NCBI GenBank assembly: GCA_038227745.1
Contig: JBBRPS010000604.1
Span: 1-6,536 of the forward strand
Length of the DNA stretch: 6,536 bases
Direction: 5' to 3'
DNA from: DASPXY01 sp038227745
GTDB lineage: Bacteria; Planctomycetota; Planctomycetia; Gemmatales; Gemmataceae
The notes beneath the pieces are model-generated. The model was not told where the DNA came from. It did no database searches and saw nothing but the letters and a program-made list of their open reading frames with translations. Both the position numbers and the translations under genes were made by a program. Below, piece by piece: positions 1-6,436 of the stretch. The first letter of the stretch is position 1; the number at the start of each line of letters is the position of its first letter.

Positions 1-1692
1 CCGCCCGACGACCGCTACGCCGGCCAGATGCCCTCGTTCAAGCGCCTCCTGCACGCCATCCTCGAGGCCTGGCAGTCGCGCCGCGGCGAGGTCAACGCGC
101 AGGCCGGGCAGCTCGCTGGGCACGTCCAGAAGGTCACGCGCCTGCAGCCGGCCGACCACGCGCTCGGTGAGAACGTGCTGCGCGACGCGGTCGGCGAGCT
201 GCGCCACGCCTTCGACTCGGTCCACGGCGGCTTCGGCGCCGCGCCGAAGTTTCCGCACCCGATGGACCTGCGCCTGCTGCTGCGCGCCTGGAAGCGCTTC
301 GGCGACGACGACGCGCCGCACATGGTGCGGCGCACCCTCGACGCGATGGCGCTGGGCGGCATGTACGACCAGCTCGGCGGCGGCTTCCACCGCTACAGCA
401 CCGACCGCCGCTGGCTGGTGCCGCACTTCGAGAAGATGCTCTACGACAACGCCCTGCTGACGGTCGCGTACCTCGAGGCGTACCAGGCGGCCGGCGAGCC
501 GTTCTACCGCGAGGTGGTCGAGGAGACGCTGGCCTACGTGCTGCGCGAAATGACCAGCCCCGAGGGGCCGTTTTACAGCACGCAGGACGCCGACAGCGAG
601 GGCGTAGAGGGCAAGTTCTTTGTCTGGTCGGCGGACGAGGTGCGGCAGGTGCTCGGCGCCGACCTCGCCGCGGTGTTCGCGTCGGTCTACGACGTGACGC
701 CCGGCGGCAACTGGGAGGGCCACAACATCCTGCACCGCACGCGGACCTACGAGCAGGAGGCCCGGCTGCTGCACCTGGGCGAGGGCGAGCTGCGCGGCCG
801 CCTGGACGAGGGGAAGAAGAAGCTGCTCGAGGTGCGCGGCCGGCGCGTCTGGCCGGGGCGCGACGAGAAGGTGCTGACGTCGTGGAACGGACTGATGATC
901 TCGGCGTTCGCCCGCGCCGCCCGGGTGCTGGAGCGGGCCGAGTACCGCGATGCCGCGGCCCGCGCCGCCGACTTCATCCTGCAGAACATGCGCGCGCCCG
1001 ACGGCCGGCTGCTGCGCACCTGGGGAGCCGGCTCGGCGCCGAAGCTGAACGGCTACCTCGAAGACTATGCGTTCTTCCTGGAAGGGCTGGTGGACCTGTA
1101 CGAGGCCACGTTCGCGCCGCGCTTCGTGGAGGCGGCGCTGGAGTTGGCCGGCGTGATGGTGCGGCAGTTCTGGGACGACGCGGAGGGGGGGTTCTTCTAC
1201 ACCGGGCGCGACCACGAGGAGCTGATCGCGCGGACGAAGGACCCGCACGACAGCTCGGTGCCGTCGGGCAACGGGATGGCGGTGACGGCGCTGCTGCGGC
1301 TGGCGAAGCTGACGGGACGGCGGGATCTGGAGGAGAAGGCCGTCGCGACGCTGCGCGCCTTCAGTGGCGTGCTGACCGGTTCGCCGCGGGTGGCGGCGCA
1401 GATGCTGCTGGGGCTGGACTTCCACCTCGGGCCGGTGCAGGAATTCGCGGTGGTGGGCGACCCGGAGTCGCAGGAGATGCGCGAGGTGCTGCGCGTGATC
1501 AACCGCAGCTACCGGCCGAACCATGTGCTGGCGTCGAAGCCCGCGGCGGGGGCGCCGGCGGTGCTGGAGGAACTGGTGCCGCTGCTGGCGGGCAAGGGCT
1601 CGGAGGGGCCGGTGACGACGTTTATCTGTGAGAACTTCGCGTGTCAGGTGCCGCTGGTGGGAGCGGACGCGGTGAAAGCGGTCCTGCGGTGA
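1..1692 (+). CDS. Thioredoxin-domain protein of the YyaL/SSP411 family (DUF255), 5'-truncated by window edge
   Basis: The frame is open from base 1, so the gene starts upstream of the window and the ATG at 28 is internal. The first visible residues (PPDDRYAGQMPSF) match the end of the DUF255 thioredoxin-like domain, where homologues usually read PPDDRYGRPGF. About 100-120 N-terminal residues, including the thioredoxin active-site region, are therefore missing. The remaining 563 codons form the alpha/alpha-barrel part, which resembles six-hairpin glycosidases and N-acylglucosamine 2-epimerases. Family blocks visible are GGGFHRYSTD then WLVPHFEKMLYDNALL (nt 412-459), DADSEGVEGKFFVW (near 590), GNWEGHNIL (703-732), EKVLTSWNGLMISAFARA (from about 868), DPHDSSVPSGNGM (from about 1240), and the C-terminal CENFACQ block near 1630. 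The family is widespread but its substrate is not established; human SPATA20 is a homologue. It ends in TGA and converges with the DUF151 gene. No frameshift was seen. Family assignment is firm; function is open. Confidence 0.94.
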   Translation, partial: PPDDRYAGQMPSFKRLLHAILEAWQSRRGEVNAQAGQLAGHVQKVTRLQPADHALGENVLRDAVGELRHAFDSVHGGFGAAPKFPHPMDLRLLLRAWKRFGDDDAPHMVRRTLDAMALGGMYDQLGGGFHRYSTDRRWLVPHFEKMLYDNALLTVAYLEAYQAAGEPFYREVVEETLAYVLREMTSPEGPFYSTQDADSEGVEGKFFVWSADEVRQVLGADLAAVFASVYDVTPGGNWEGHNILHRTRTYEQEARLLHLGEGELRGRLDEGKKKLLEVRGRRVWPGRDEKVLTSWNGLMISAFARAARVLERAEYRDAAARAADFILQNMRAPDGRLLRTWGAGSAPKLNGYLEDYAFFLEGLVDLYEATFAPRFVEAALELAGVMVRQFWDDAEGGFFYTGRDHEELIARTKDPHDSSVPSGNGMAVTALLRLAKLTGRRDLEEKAVATLRAFSGVLTGSPRVAAQMLLGLDFHLGPVQEFAVVGDPESQEMREVLRVINRSYRPNHVLASKPAAGAPAVLEELVPLLAGKGSEGPVTTFICENFACQVPLVGADAVKAVLR

Positions 1693-1715
1693 GGTTTAGC
1701 CGCGGCTAAACCTCA
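1690..1715. terminator. 26-bp perfect palindrome between convergent genes, likely bidirectional terminator
   Basis: Each arm is TGAGGTTTAGCCG and the second is its exact reverse complement, giving 13+13 bp with no mismatch. As RNA it can fold into an 11-bp stem with a CGCG loop, the same on either strand. It begins with the TGA stop of the YyaL-family gene and ends 5 bp before the TAA of the convergent DUF151 gene (stop at 1721-1723). It therefore occupies 23 of the 28 bp between the two stop codons. There is no T-tract on either side, so it is not a textbook intrinsic terminator. Shared transcription termination, or protection of the 3' ends, is inferred from its position. A protein-binding palindrome is the alternative. 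Confidence 0.6.
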
Positions 1716-1720
1716 GATAG

Positions 1721-2119
1721 TTACTCGCCGCAGACTTCGCCTAACACGTCCTCGGCGACGTAAATGGGCACTTTGGCGGTGACGGCCAGCGCGATGGCGT
1801 CGCTGGGGCGGCTATCGACCTCGATCAGCTCGCCGTCCTGGCGGATGCGCAGCTTCGCGAAATACGTGTGGTCGCGCAGCTCGCTGATGTAGATGTCCTG
1901 CAGTTCGCCGCCGAGGTGCTCGATGACGCTGGCCACCAGGTCGTGCGTCAGCGGCCGCGGCGACGGCATGCCCTTGACCCGCCGGTCGATGCTCGTGGCC
2001 TCGAAGATGCCAATGACGATAGGGAAACTCCGCTCGCCCTCGACCTCGCGCAGCATGATGACCTGCTGGTCCTGCACCTCGTTGATGATGATCCGCTTCA
2101 ACTCCATCTGCACCGGCAC
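1721..2119 (-). CDS. Bifunctional nuclease family protein (DUF151/BFN)
   Basis: A 132-residue protein spanning the DUF151 domain almost end to end. Signatures visible: an N-terminal strand and turn MELKRIIINE (5-14), VIMLREVEGERSFPIVIGIFEA (about 20-41), the PRPLTHDL block (54-61), and the C-terminal SRPSDAIALAV then VPIYVAEDVL (103-126). These are the most conserved positions of the family. The family was named for DNase and RNase activity reported in a plant homologue; a Thermotoga structure exists, and the cellular role in bacteria is unclear. There is no C-terminal UVR domain, which some members carry. The start is taken as GTG at 2119 because a purine-rich Shine-Dalgarno (AGAGAGG) lies 5 nt upstream; an in-frame ATG at 2107 is the alternative and lacks a well-spaced site. 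The gene has its own promoter and is monocistronic here, convergent with the upstream YyaL-family gene and divergent from pncB. Confidence 0.94.
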   Translation of the reverse strand: MPVQMELKRIIINEVQDQQVIMLREVEGERSFPIVIGIFEATSIDRRVKGMPSPRPLTHDLVASVIEHLGGELQDIYISELRDHTYFAKLRIRQDGELIEVDSRPSDAIALAVTAKVPIYVAEDVLGEVCGE

Positions 2120-2124
2120 GGGGG

Positions 2125-2131
2125 CCTCTCT
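2125..2131 (-). promoter_or_regulatory. Shine-Dalgarno of the DUF151 gene, supports the GTG start
   Basis: On the minus strand this reads AGAGAGG and is followed by five C residues and then GTG (2119-2117). The spacing suits the GTG and is too long (17 nt) for the downstream ATG at 2107, so it decides the start in favour of GTG. Confidence 0.5.
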
Positions 2132-2193
2132 TTCTCGCTGGCTGCGCTGAAGGGGCGGGGAACGCCTGCGCCTTTGTTCCGTATTCTCCGCGC

Positions 2194-2223
2194 ATTATAG
2201 AGTCTCCCGGCGAAACCGGTCAA
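2194..2223 (-). promoter_or_regulatory. Sigma-70-type promoter of the DUF151 gene
   Basis: On the minus strand the -35 box is TTGACC (2223-2218) and the -10 box is TATAAT (2199-2194), a full consensus match, with an 18-bp spacer. Transcription would start near 2187, giving a leader of roughly 65-70 nt before the GTG. Such a good match is notable in DNA this GC-rich. The leader could form a weak hairpin (GGAAC at 2180-2176 with GTTCC at 2163-2159), to which no role is assigned. Confidence 0.7.
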
Positions 2224-2248
2224 GAACGCCGTGGGGCGGGCAGCGCGC

Positions 2249-2277
2249 TTGCGGCACTCCACGCCGCCTGTTAAGAT
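2249..2277 (+). promoter_or_regulatory. Candidate extended -10 promoter for the pncB operon
   Basis: TTGCGG (2249-2254) is followed after 17 bp by TAAGAT (2272-2277), preceded by TG one base before it (2269-2270), the extended -10 arrangement. The -35 matches consensus only in TTG and the -10 in four of six positions. The start point would be near 2284, leaving a leader of about 60 nt before the pncB ATG. It points away from the DUF151 promoter, with 25 bp between the two -35 boxes. Confidence 0.45.
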
Positions 2278-2285
2278 GCCCCGCA

Positions 2286-2302
2286 CCCCGGAGGAACCGG
2301 GG
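2286..2302 (+). other. Small GC hairpin in the pncB leader
   Basis: CCCCGG (2286-2291) and CCGGGG (2297-2302) form a 6-bp stem around an AGGAA loop, just after the predicted transcription start and about 40 nt before the pncB ATG. It may stabilise the 5' end of the mRNA. It does not resemble a known NAD-II or other riboswitch that I can recognise, and a chance stem in GC-rich DNA is quite possible. Confidence 0.25.
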
Positions 2303-2343
2303 CGGGAGCCGTTCCCCCGTTGTGCCCATCCAGGTAGACCGCC

Positions 2344-3828
2344 ATGCCCCAGCCGTCCTCCGCGGACTCCTTCGCCGCCAAGCGCGCCGCCATGCGTGAG
2401 GAGTTCTTCGCCAAACTCTTCCTCCTCGGCGGCTGGCTCGGCGGCACCGACACCTACAAGCGCACCATGTGGGCGGCGGTGCCGGACGTCGCCGTCGCGC
2501 ACGCCGGTTACACGCTCACCATGCGCAGAGGCCTGCCCGAGCCGGGCGCCGGCGACCAGCTCCTCATGGCCGGCCACGAGGCCATGCTCGCCCAGTGGTT
2601 TCACCGACCCCTCCGCCGTGCCGACGTCGAACTGGCCCGCCGCTGGTACGCTGACCGCTCCGCCGTTCACGCCTTCCCGCACGCTGCCTGGGACGCCGTC
2701 CTGCGCGGCCAGCCCGGCGAGGAGATTTACCTCCCCGTGGACGTGTGGGGCTTCCCCGGTGGGCAGACGTTCCTGCGCGGCGTGCCGTGCCTGTCGTTCG
2801 AGGGCATGGGAGCGATCGTATCGTATCTCGAACCGGCGATGTGCCGTTACTTCGCTCCGGTCCTCCAGGCAACCAAGGCGCGACTGATGAAGCTGGCCAC
2901 GCCGCGCGACGCCGAGTTCGGCCTCCGCAGCGCCCCGGTCGAGGTGTGCAACCTCATCCTGCTCCTGGCCCGCTACGTCGGCGGCCGCGGCCGGCTCACC
3001 TCCAACGACACGGCGGAGTTCCTTTATCCCGAGTTGTTCCGCACGGTCGGCACGATCGGCCATGAGATGATGTGCGCCGGCCAGTCGTTCGACCGCAGCC
3101 TGGGCGAGGCGGAGTACGAGATGATGGACCGCTTCGTGACGGCGATGGGCCAGGCCTCGCTGCTGTGCGACCTGGTGGACGCCGAGACCGTCGGCCTGGA
3201 GAACGCCCTGCGCGTAATCCGCGCCCACCCGGAGACGGACCGCGTCGGCATCCGCGTCGATTCGGGCGACATCGCCGAGCAGTGCGTGCTGTACTACCGG
3301 CAGATGAAGGCGGCGGGCATCACGCCGCGGCAGATCGTGTTCGAGGACGAGGTCACGCCGGACGCCGTGCATAGAGTCTACGAGTGGTTCCGCAGGGAGA
3401 CGGGCGAGGAGCCGACGATGCTGTTCCCCGGGGCGGGCGGCTACTGGTGGCGGCTGGTCCACCGCGACACGCTGGCGGCGGCGTTCAAGCGCAGCGCCAC
3501 CGAGGACCGCCCGAACGTCAAGTTCAGCAACTCGCCGGGCAAGGAGTCGCTGGGCGGCTACCTGCGCGTGTACGGCCGCGGCGACACGCTCATCGTCGCC
3601 GACGCCTCGGAGGCGCCGCCGGGCGAGCCGCTGTTCGTGAAGCTGGTAGAGCAGGGCCGTATCGTCTACCGTGAGGACTTCGAGGAACAGGCGGCCCGCG
3701 CCGATCGGACGTGGGGCGCTTACAGGCGATGGGAATTGTCGGAAAAGGTTGAGGGCTACATGGAGCGCTTCCGGGCGATGCGCGAGCGCGAGGTGCGGCA
3801 GGCGCGGGAGCGGATCGCCCACAAGTAA
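2344..3828 (+). CDS. pncB: Nicotinate phosphoribosyltransferase (NAPRTase)
   Basis: A 494-residue cytosolic enzyme of the Preiss-Handler NAD-salvage pathway, making nicotinate mononucleotide from nicotinate and PRPP with ATP hydrolysis. Order and motifs follow the family: TDTYKRTM (35-42, usually TDLYQLTM), AEFGLRSA (190-197, usually DFGLRRA), GRLTSNDTAE (about 217-225, usually GTSNVLA), GTIGH (236-240) where His240 aligns with the catalytic, phosphorylated histidine, LLCDLVDAETVGLENA (from 273, usually LLVDTYDT), GIRVDSGDI (302-310) for the phosphate/ribose site, and VKFSNSPGKESL (392-403). The DSGD and SPGK motifs favour nicotinate over nicotinamide as substrate, although the 494-residue length also fits NAMPT enzymes. 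The GGYWW stretch (about 366-370) differs from the usual GTxLxT block. The ATG at 2344 follows a weak AGG 8 nt upstream; a later ATG at 2392 has no visible site. It is first in a three-gene unit whose last gene makes its co-substrate PRPP. Confidence 0.93.
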   Translation: MPQPSSADSFAAKRAAMREEFFAKLFLLGGWLGGTDTYKRTMWAAVPDVAVAHAGYTLTMRRGLPEPGAGDQLLMAGHEAMLAQWFHRPLRRADVELARRWYADRSAVHAFPHAAWDAVLRGQPGEEIYLPVDVWGFPGGQTFLRGVPCLSFEGMGAIVSYLEPAMCRYFAPVLQATKARLMKLATPRDAEFGLRSAPVEVCNLILLLARYVGGRGRLTSNDTAEFLYPELFRTVGTIGHEMMCAGQSFDRSLGEAEYEMMDRFVTAMGQASLLCDLVDAETVGLENALRVIRAHPETDRVGIRVDSGDIAEQCVLYYRQMKAAGITPRQIVFEDEVTPDAVHRVYEWFRRETGEEPTMLFPGAGGYWWRLVHRDTLAAAFKRSATEDRPNVKFSNSPGKESLGGYLRVYGRGDTLIVADASEAPPGEPLFVKLVEQGRIVYREDFEEQAARADRTWGAYRRWELSEKVEGYMERFRAMREREVRQARERIAHK

Positions 3829-3845
3829 CCGGAGAGGGCAGGAGA

Positions 3846-4466
3846 ATGTCTACCGTCACGGTACGGGAGAATCCGCTGTTCGGCCCGGAGTCGGCGGGCA
3901 CGCTCATGACGCCGCGCGAGTTCGACCGGGCCGACTTCGTTGAAGGCTATCGTTATGAGCTGCTGCACGGCGTCCTGGTCGTGTCCCCCTCACCAACGGA
4001 GGGCTTACGCGACGCCAACGGAGAACTGGCGTACTGGCTGCGCAGCTACCGCGACACGCACCCCCACGGTGGGACGCTGGATGCAACGCTCTATGAGCAC
4101 ACGGTGCGGACGCGGACCCACCGGCGCTGCGCCGACCGGGTTGTCTGGGTCGACCTGGGCCACGTGCCGCGCCGCCGCGACACGCCGACGATTGTCATCG
4201 AGTTTGTCTCCAGGGGGAAGCGCGACCGCGTGCGCGATTACGAAGAAAAGCGCGACGAGTACATGGAGATCGGCGTCCGCGAGAACTGGCTGATCGACCG
4301 CTTCCGTCGGACACTGACCGTCTACACGCCGCGCGCGGACAGGCCGAGGAAGCGGGTCCTCCGCGAGAGCCACACCTACACCACCGACCTGCTCCCAGGC
4401 TTTGAGTTGCCGTTCGCCCGCCTCTTCGCCCTGGCCGACCGCTGGTCCGAACCGGCGGAGGAGTAG
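3846..4466 (+). CDS. Uma2 family endonuclease (DUF820, PD-(D/E)xK fold)
   Basis: A 206-residue protein of the Uma2 superfamily, predicted from fold to be a restriction-like nuclease; the biological role of these proteins is unknown. Visible features: the N-terminal GYRYELLHGVLVVSPSP (34-50), the first acidic residue Asp97 in CADRVVW (95-101), Glu119 in TIVIEFVS (115-122), Lys135 in DYEEKRDEYMEIG (131-143), and ENWLIDRFRRTLTVY (146-160). Most Uma2 proteins have PDV where this one has ADR. The aspartate is kept, so the active site looks complete, and RADRVVW-like forms appear to mark the subfamily with the EFVSRGKRD signature. It starts 17 nt after pncB with GGAGAGG (3831-3837) well placed before the ATG, and ends 8 nt before prs, so it is almost certainly co-transcribed with both. 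Nothing in its sequence suggests a role in NAD metabolism. Confidence 0.91.
   Translation: MSTVTVRENPLFGPESAGTLMTPREFDRADFVEGYRYELLHGVLVVSPSPTEGLRDANGELAYWLRSYRDTHPHGGTLDATLYEHTVRTRTHRRCADRVVWVDLGHVPRRRDTPTIVIEFVSRGKRDRVRDYEEKRDEYMEIGVRENWLIDRFRRTLTVYTPRADRPRKRVLRESHTYTTDLLPGFELPFARLFALADRWSEPAEE
4457..4463 (+). promoter_or_regulatory. Shine-Dalgarno of prs inside the end of the Uma2 gene
   Basis: GGAGGAG encodes the last codons of the Uma2 gene and lies directly before its TAG (4464-4466), 11 nt ahead of the prs ATG at 4475. The spacing is a little long, but no other site is present. The arrangement implies translational coupling of prs to the Uma2 gene. Confidence 0.5.
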
Positions 4467-4474
4467 ACCGCCCC

Positions 4475-5407
<933 letters not shown>

Positions 5408-5421
5408 CCCGGTTACCGGAT

Positions 5422-5441
5422 GGGGACGCCGTTCGTGCCCC
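5422..5441 (+). terminator. Weak hairpin after prs
   Basis: GGGGACG (5422-5428) can pair with CGT-CCCC (5434-5441, one bulged G) around a CCGTT loop, 14 nt after the prs stop codon. There is no T-tract. It could be a 3'-end structure of the operon or an intercistronic hairpin before the nadE remnant. In GC-rich DNA it may also be chance. Confidence 0.2.
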
Positions 5442-5471
5442 GGCCGCGCCCGTTCTCCGTAGCCCATCACC

Positions 5472-5597
5472 ATGACGCACCACAATTTCGTCCGCGTCGG
5501 CGCCGCCGTCTCCGCGCTGCGGGTCGCCGATCCCGTTCACAACGTCGAGCGCGTCGTCGCCCTCCTGGCCCGCGCCGAAGCGGAACGCTCAGGCTAA
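5472..5597 (+). pseudogene. nadE: N-terminal remnant of glutamine-dependent NAD+ synthetase
   Basis: This 41-codon frame opens MTHHNFVRVGAAVSALRVAD (1-20), continues PVHNVERVVALLARAEAE, then runs into ERSG and TAA. The pattern FVRVGAAVPxLxVADxxxNxxRIxxLLxxAexxG is the start of the nitrilase-like glutaminase domain of long NadE proteins, which continue VxVFPELxLTGYTCxDLF. That continuation, with the catalytic glutamate, is absent in all three frames after about 5585, so the break lies near 5580-5590. An intact gene would be about 640-700 codons. It starts 64 nt after prs in the same direction, without a clear Shine-Dalgarno, and continues the NAD theme because NadE performs the last step of the pathway begun by PncB. 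Its codons are GC-rich like the operon. The following stretch to 5681 shows no gene. Homology is judged from memory of the family; a chance frame is less likely but possible. Confidence 0.72.
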
Positions 5598-5681
5598 GTT
5601 GCCGGCGGACTGCAAGCACGCTGAGGCGAGGGAAACCAGAATGGCGGCCCCGGTCAACTTCAGCCGTTGGTTCGGCGGCAC

Positions 5682-5891
5682 TCATTCACCATTTGTTCTC
5701 AACGAGGTACGCGACTCAAAGCGAGCGATCTCCTCTTTCAATTGATTGATGAGTCGCTTCAGCGATCTCATGCTCAATTCGCGCATATGTTCGTCGCCAC
5801 CTTGTTCGCGCTTGTTCGCCTCATAACGCTCCTGGAGCAACCGGAGCTTCTCACGAGTCGCTTCCAACTCGCGATGACTTTGCAAGCTCAT
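5682..5891 (-). CDS. Small coiled-coil protein, partner of the DUF6932 gene
   Basis: A 69-residue, highly charged protein predicted to be almost all helix. Residues about 5-30 (RELEATREKLRLLQERYEAN) and 36-61 (RELSMRSLKRLINQLKEEIA) each show heptad-like spacing of Leu and Ile and could pair as a helical hairpin or dimerise. There is no signal peptide or membrane segment. Its ATG overlaps the TGA of the DUF6932 gene by 4 nt (ATGA at 5891-5888), and a GGAGG lies 7 nt upstream inside that gene, so the two are translationally coupled. Composition is less GC-rich than the NAD operon. Small helical proteins are commonly found beside DUF6932 genes, and an antitoxin- or adaptor-like role is inferred from size and layout only. 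No DNA-binding motif was recognised. The product is otherwise unknown. Confidence 0.75.
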   Translation of the reverse strand: MSLQSHRELEATREKLRLLQERYEANKREQGGDEHMRELSMRSLKRLINQLKEEIARFESRTSLRTNGE

Positions 5892-6289
5892 TGGATAACC
5901 TCCACCATGCCTTTGGCCACGGAATGTCGGTCCGTGGCGAAAAACTTTTCGACGAGCAAGTCGAAATCTGCTTGGTTCACAAGGTTCATTTCCAGGAATG
6001 GCAATCCGGCGACCAATTCCGCCTCAGCAGGCTTGTCTCGGGGGAAACCGGCCCCGATCAAGAGAACGCAATCCACATCGTTCGGCTCGAAAACCTCGGT
6101 CACGAAGCTCCCGTTGATGATCAACCGCACGACGCCGGCGCGACGCGCCCGGTCAACAAGCCAGCGCAGCGATTCCATCTGCACACGACGCAATGCGGAT
6201 TCATAGCCGAAGCGAGCTTCGACTTCGTCGAGCGTGGCCAGATAGATGCCCGGTGGCAAGTAGCCGTGTTCGTCGAACGGTGGGATCAT
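5888..6289 (-). CDS. DUF6932 family protein, nucleotidyltransferase-like
   Basis: A 133-residue protein beginning MIPPFDEHGYLPPGIY, the typical DUF6932 opening (IPPFD..G.LPPGIH), so the ATG at 6289 is the right start; a TGA lies upstream in frame. A helical stretch (about 20-52) is followed by LIINGSFVTEVFEPNDVDCVLL (about 57-77), the nucleotidyltransferase pattern of Gly60-Ser61 on one strand and Asp71-x-Asp73 on the next. A third carboxylate may be Asp108 or Asp110 in NQADFDLL. The C-terminal KFFATDRHSVAKGMVEV (about 115-131) matches the family ending (FF..DR.G..KGIVEI). MNT-type folds of this kind act as nucleotide-transferring antitoxins in several toxin-antitoxin systems, but a role for DUF6932 is not established as far as I know. 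It is the first gene of a bicistron with the coiled-coil protein. GC is lower than the rest of the window, suggesting separate acquisition. No Shine-Dalgarno is seen. Confidence 0.87.
   Translation of the reverse strand: MIPPFDEHGYLPPGIYLATLDEVEARFGYESALRRVQMESLRWLVDRARRAGVVRLIINGSFVTEVFEPNDVDCVLLIGAGFPRDKPAEAELVAGLPFLEMNLVNQADFDLLVEKFFATDRHSVAKGMVEVIQ
5899..5903 (-). promoter_or_regulatory. Shine-Dalgarno of the coiled-coil gene within the DUF6932 gene
   Basis: On the minus strand GGAGG lies 7 nt before the ATG at 5891-5889. With the ATGA overlap it confirms the start of the 69-residue frame. The first gene of the pair has no such site, so the second may be translated more strongly. Confidence 0.6.
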
Positions 6290-6292
6290 TGT

Positions 6293-6321
6293 TGTATATT
6301 GTCGTACCGATTCCGGGAATC
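6293..6321 (-). promoter_or_regulatory. Candidate promoter/operator of the DUF6932 bicistron
   Basis: The DUF6932 start is preceded by a 13-bp inverted repeat, GATTCC-C-GGAATC on the minus strand (6321-6309), ending 19 bp before the ATG. A -10-like TATACA (6298-6293) or GACAAT (6304-6299) sits between the repeat and the ATG. No good -35 is visible and there is no Shine-Dalgarno, so the mRNA may be leaderless or nearly so. A symmetric site over the promoter suits autoregulation of a toxin-antitoxin-like operon, but this is inferred from position alone. Confidence 0.3.
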
Positions 6322-6415
6322 ACCCGCTCACCCAGCCGATAAAGCGCTGTCGCACCTCATCGGCCGAAACGCTACCGTCACCGAAGATCGAAAAGGGGAC
6401 GCAGCTGAATGGCAC
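6320..6415 (-). pseudogene. 31-codon frame, possible remnant of an unidentified gene
   Basis: Starting from a GTG at 6415 the minus strand reads MPFSCVPFSIFGDGSV, then SADEVRQRFIGWVSG and TGA at 6322-6320. It lies just upstream of the DUF6932 gene and on the same strand. The composition is protein-like, and FGDGSVSADE faintly recalls an EF-hand loop, but it is too short to assign. A TAA lies two codons before the GTG and there is no Shine-Dalgarno, so it may be the tail of a degraded gene. A chance frame is equally possible. Confidence 0.2.
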
Positions 6416-6436
6416 TGTTTAACAATTATCAACCAG

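Noticed and set aside
882..1631. A 249-codon plus-strand frame inside the YyaL-family gene
   Set aside because: It is a Gly/Ala/Arg-rich shifted frame of the real gene, which keeps conserved blocks through this whole region.
2098..3822. A 574-codon minus-strand open frame opposite pncB, longer than pncB itself
   Set aside because: It is the antisense shadow of a GC-rich gene: rich in Arg, Ala, His and Val with no family motif, while pncB on the other strand shows the complete NAPRTase signature. It would also run across the divergent promoters.
5667..6206. A 179-codon plus-strand frame opposite the DUF6932 pair
   Set aside because: It has no recognisable domain and is rich in Ser, Thr and Arg. 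The minus-strand frames have family motifs, an ATGA overlap and a good Shine-Dalgarno.
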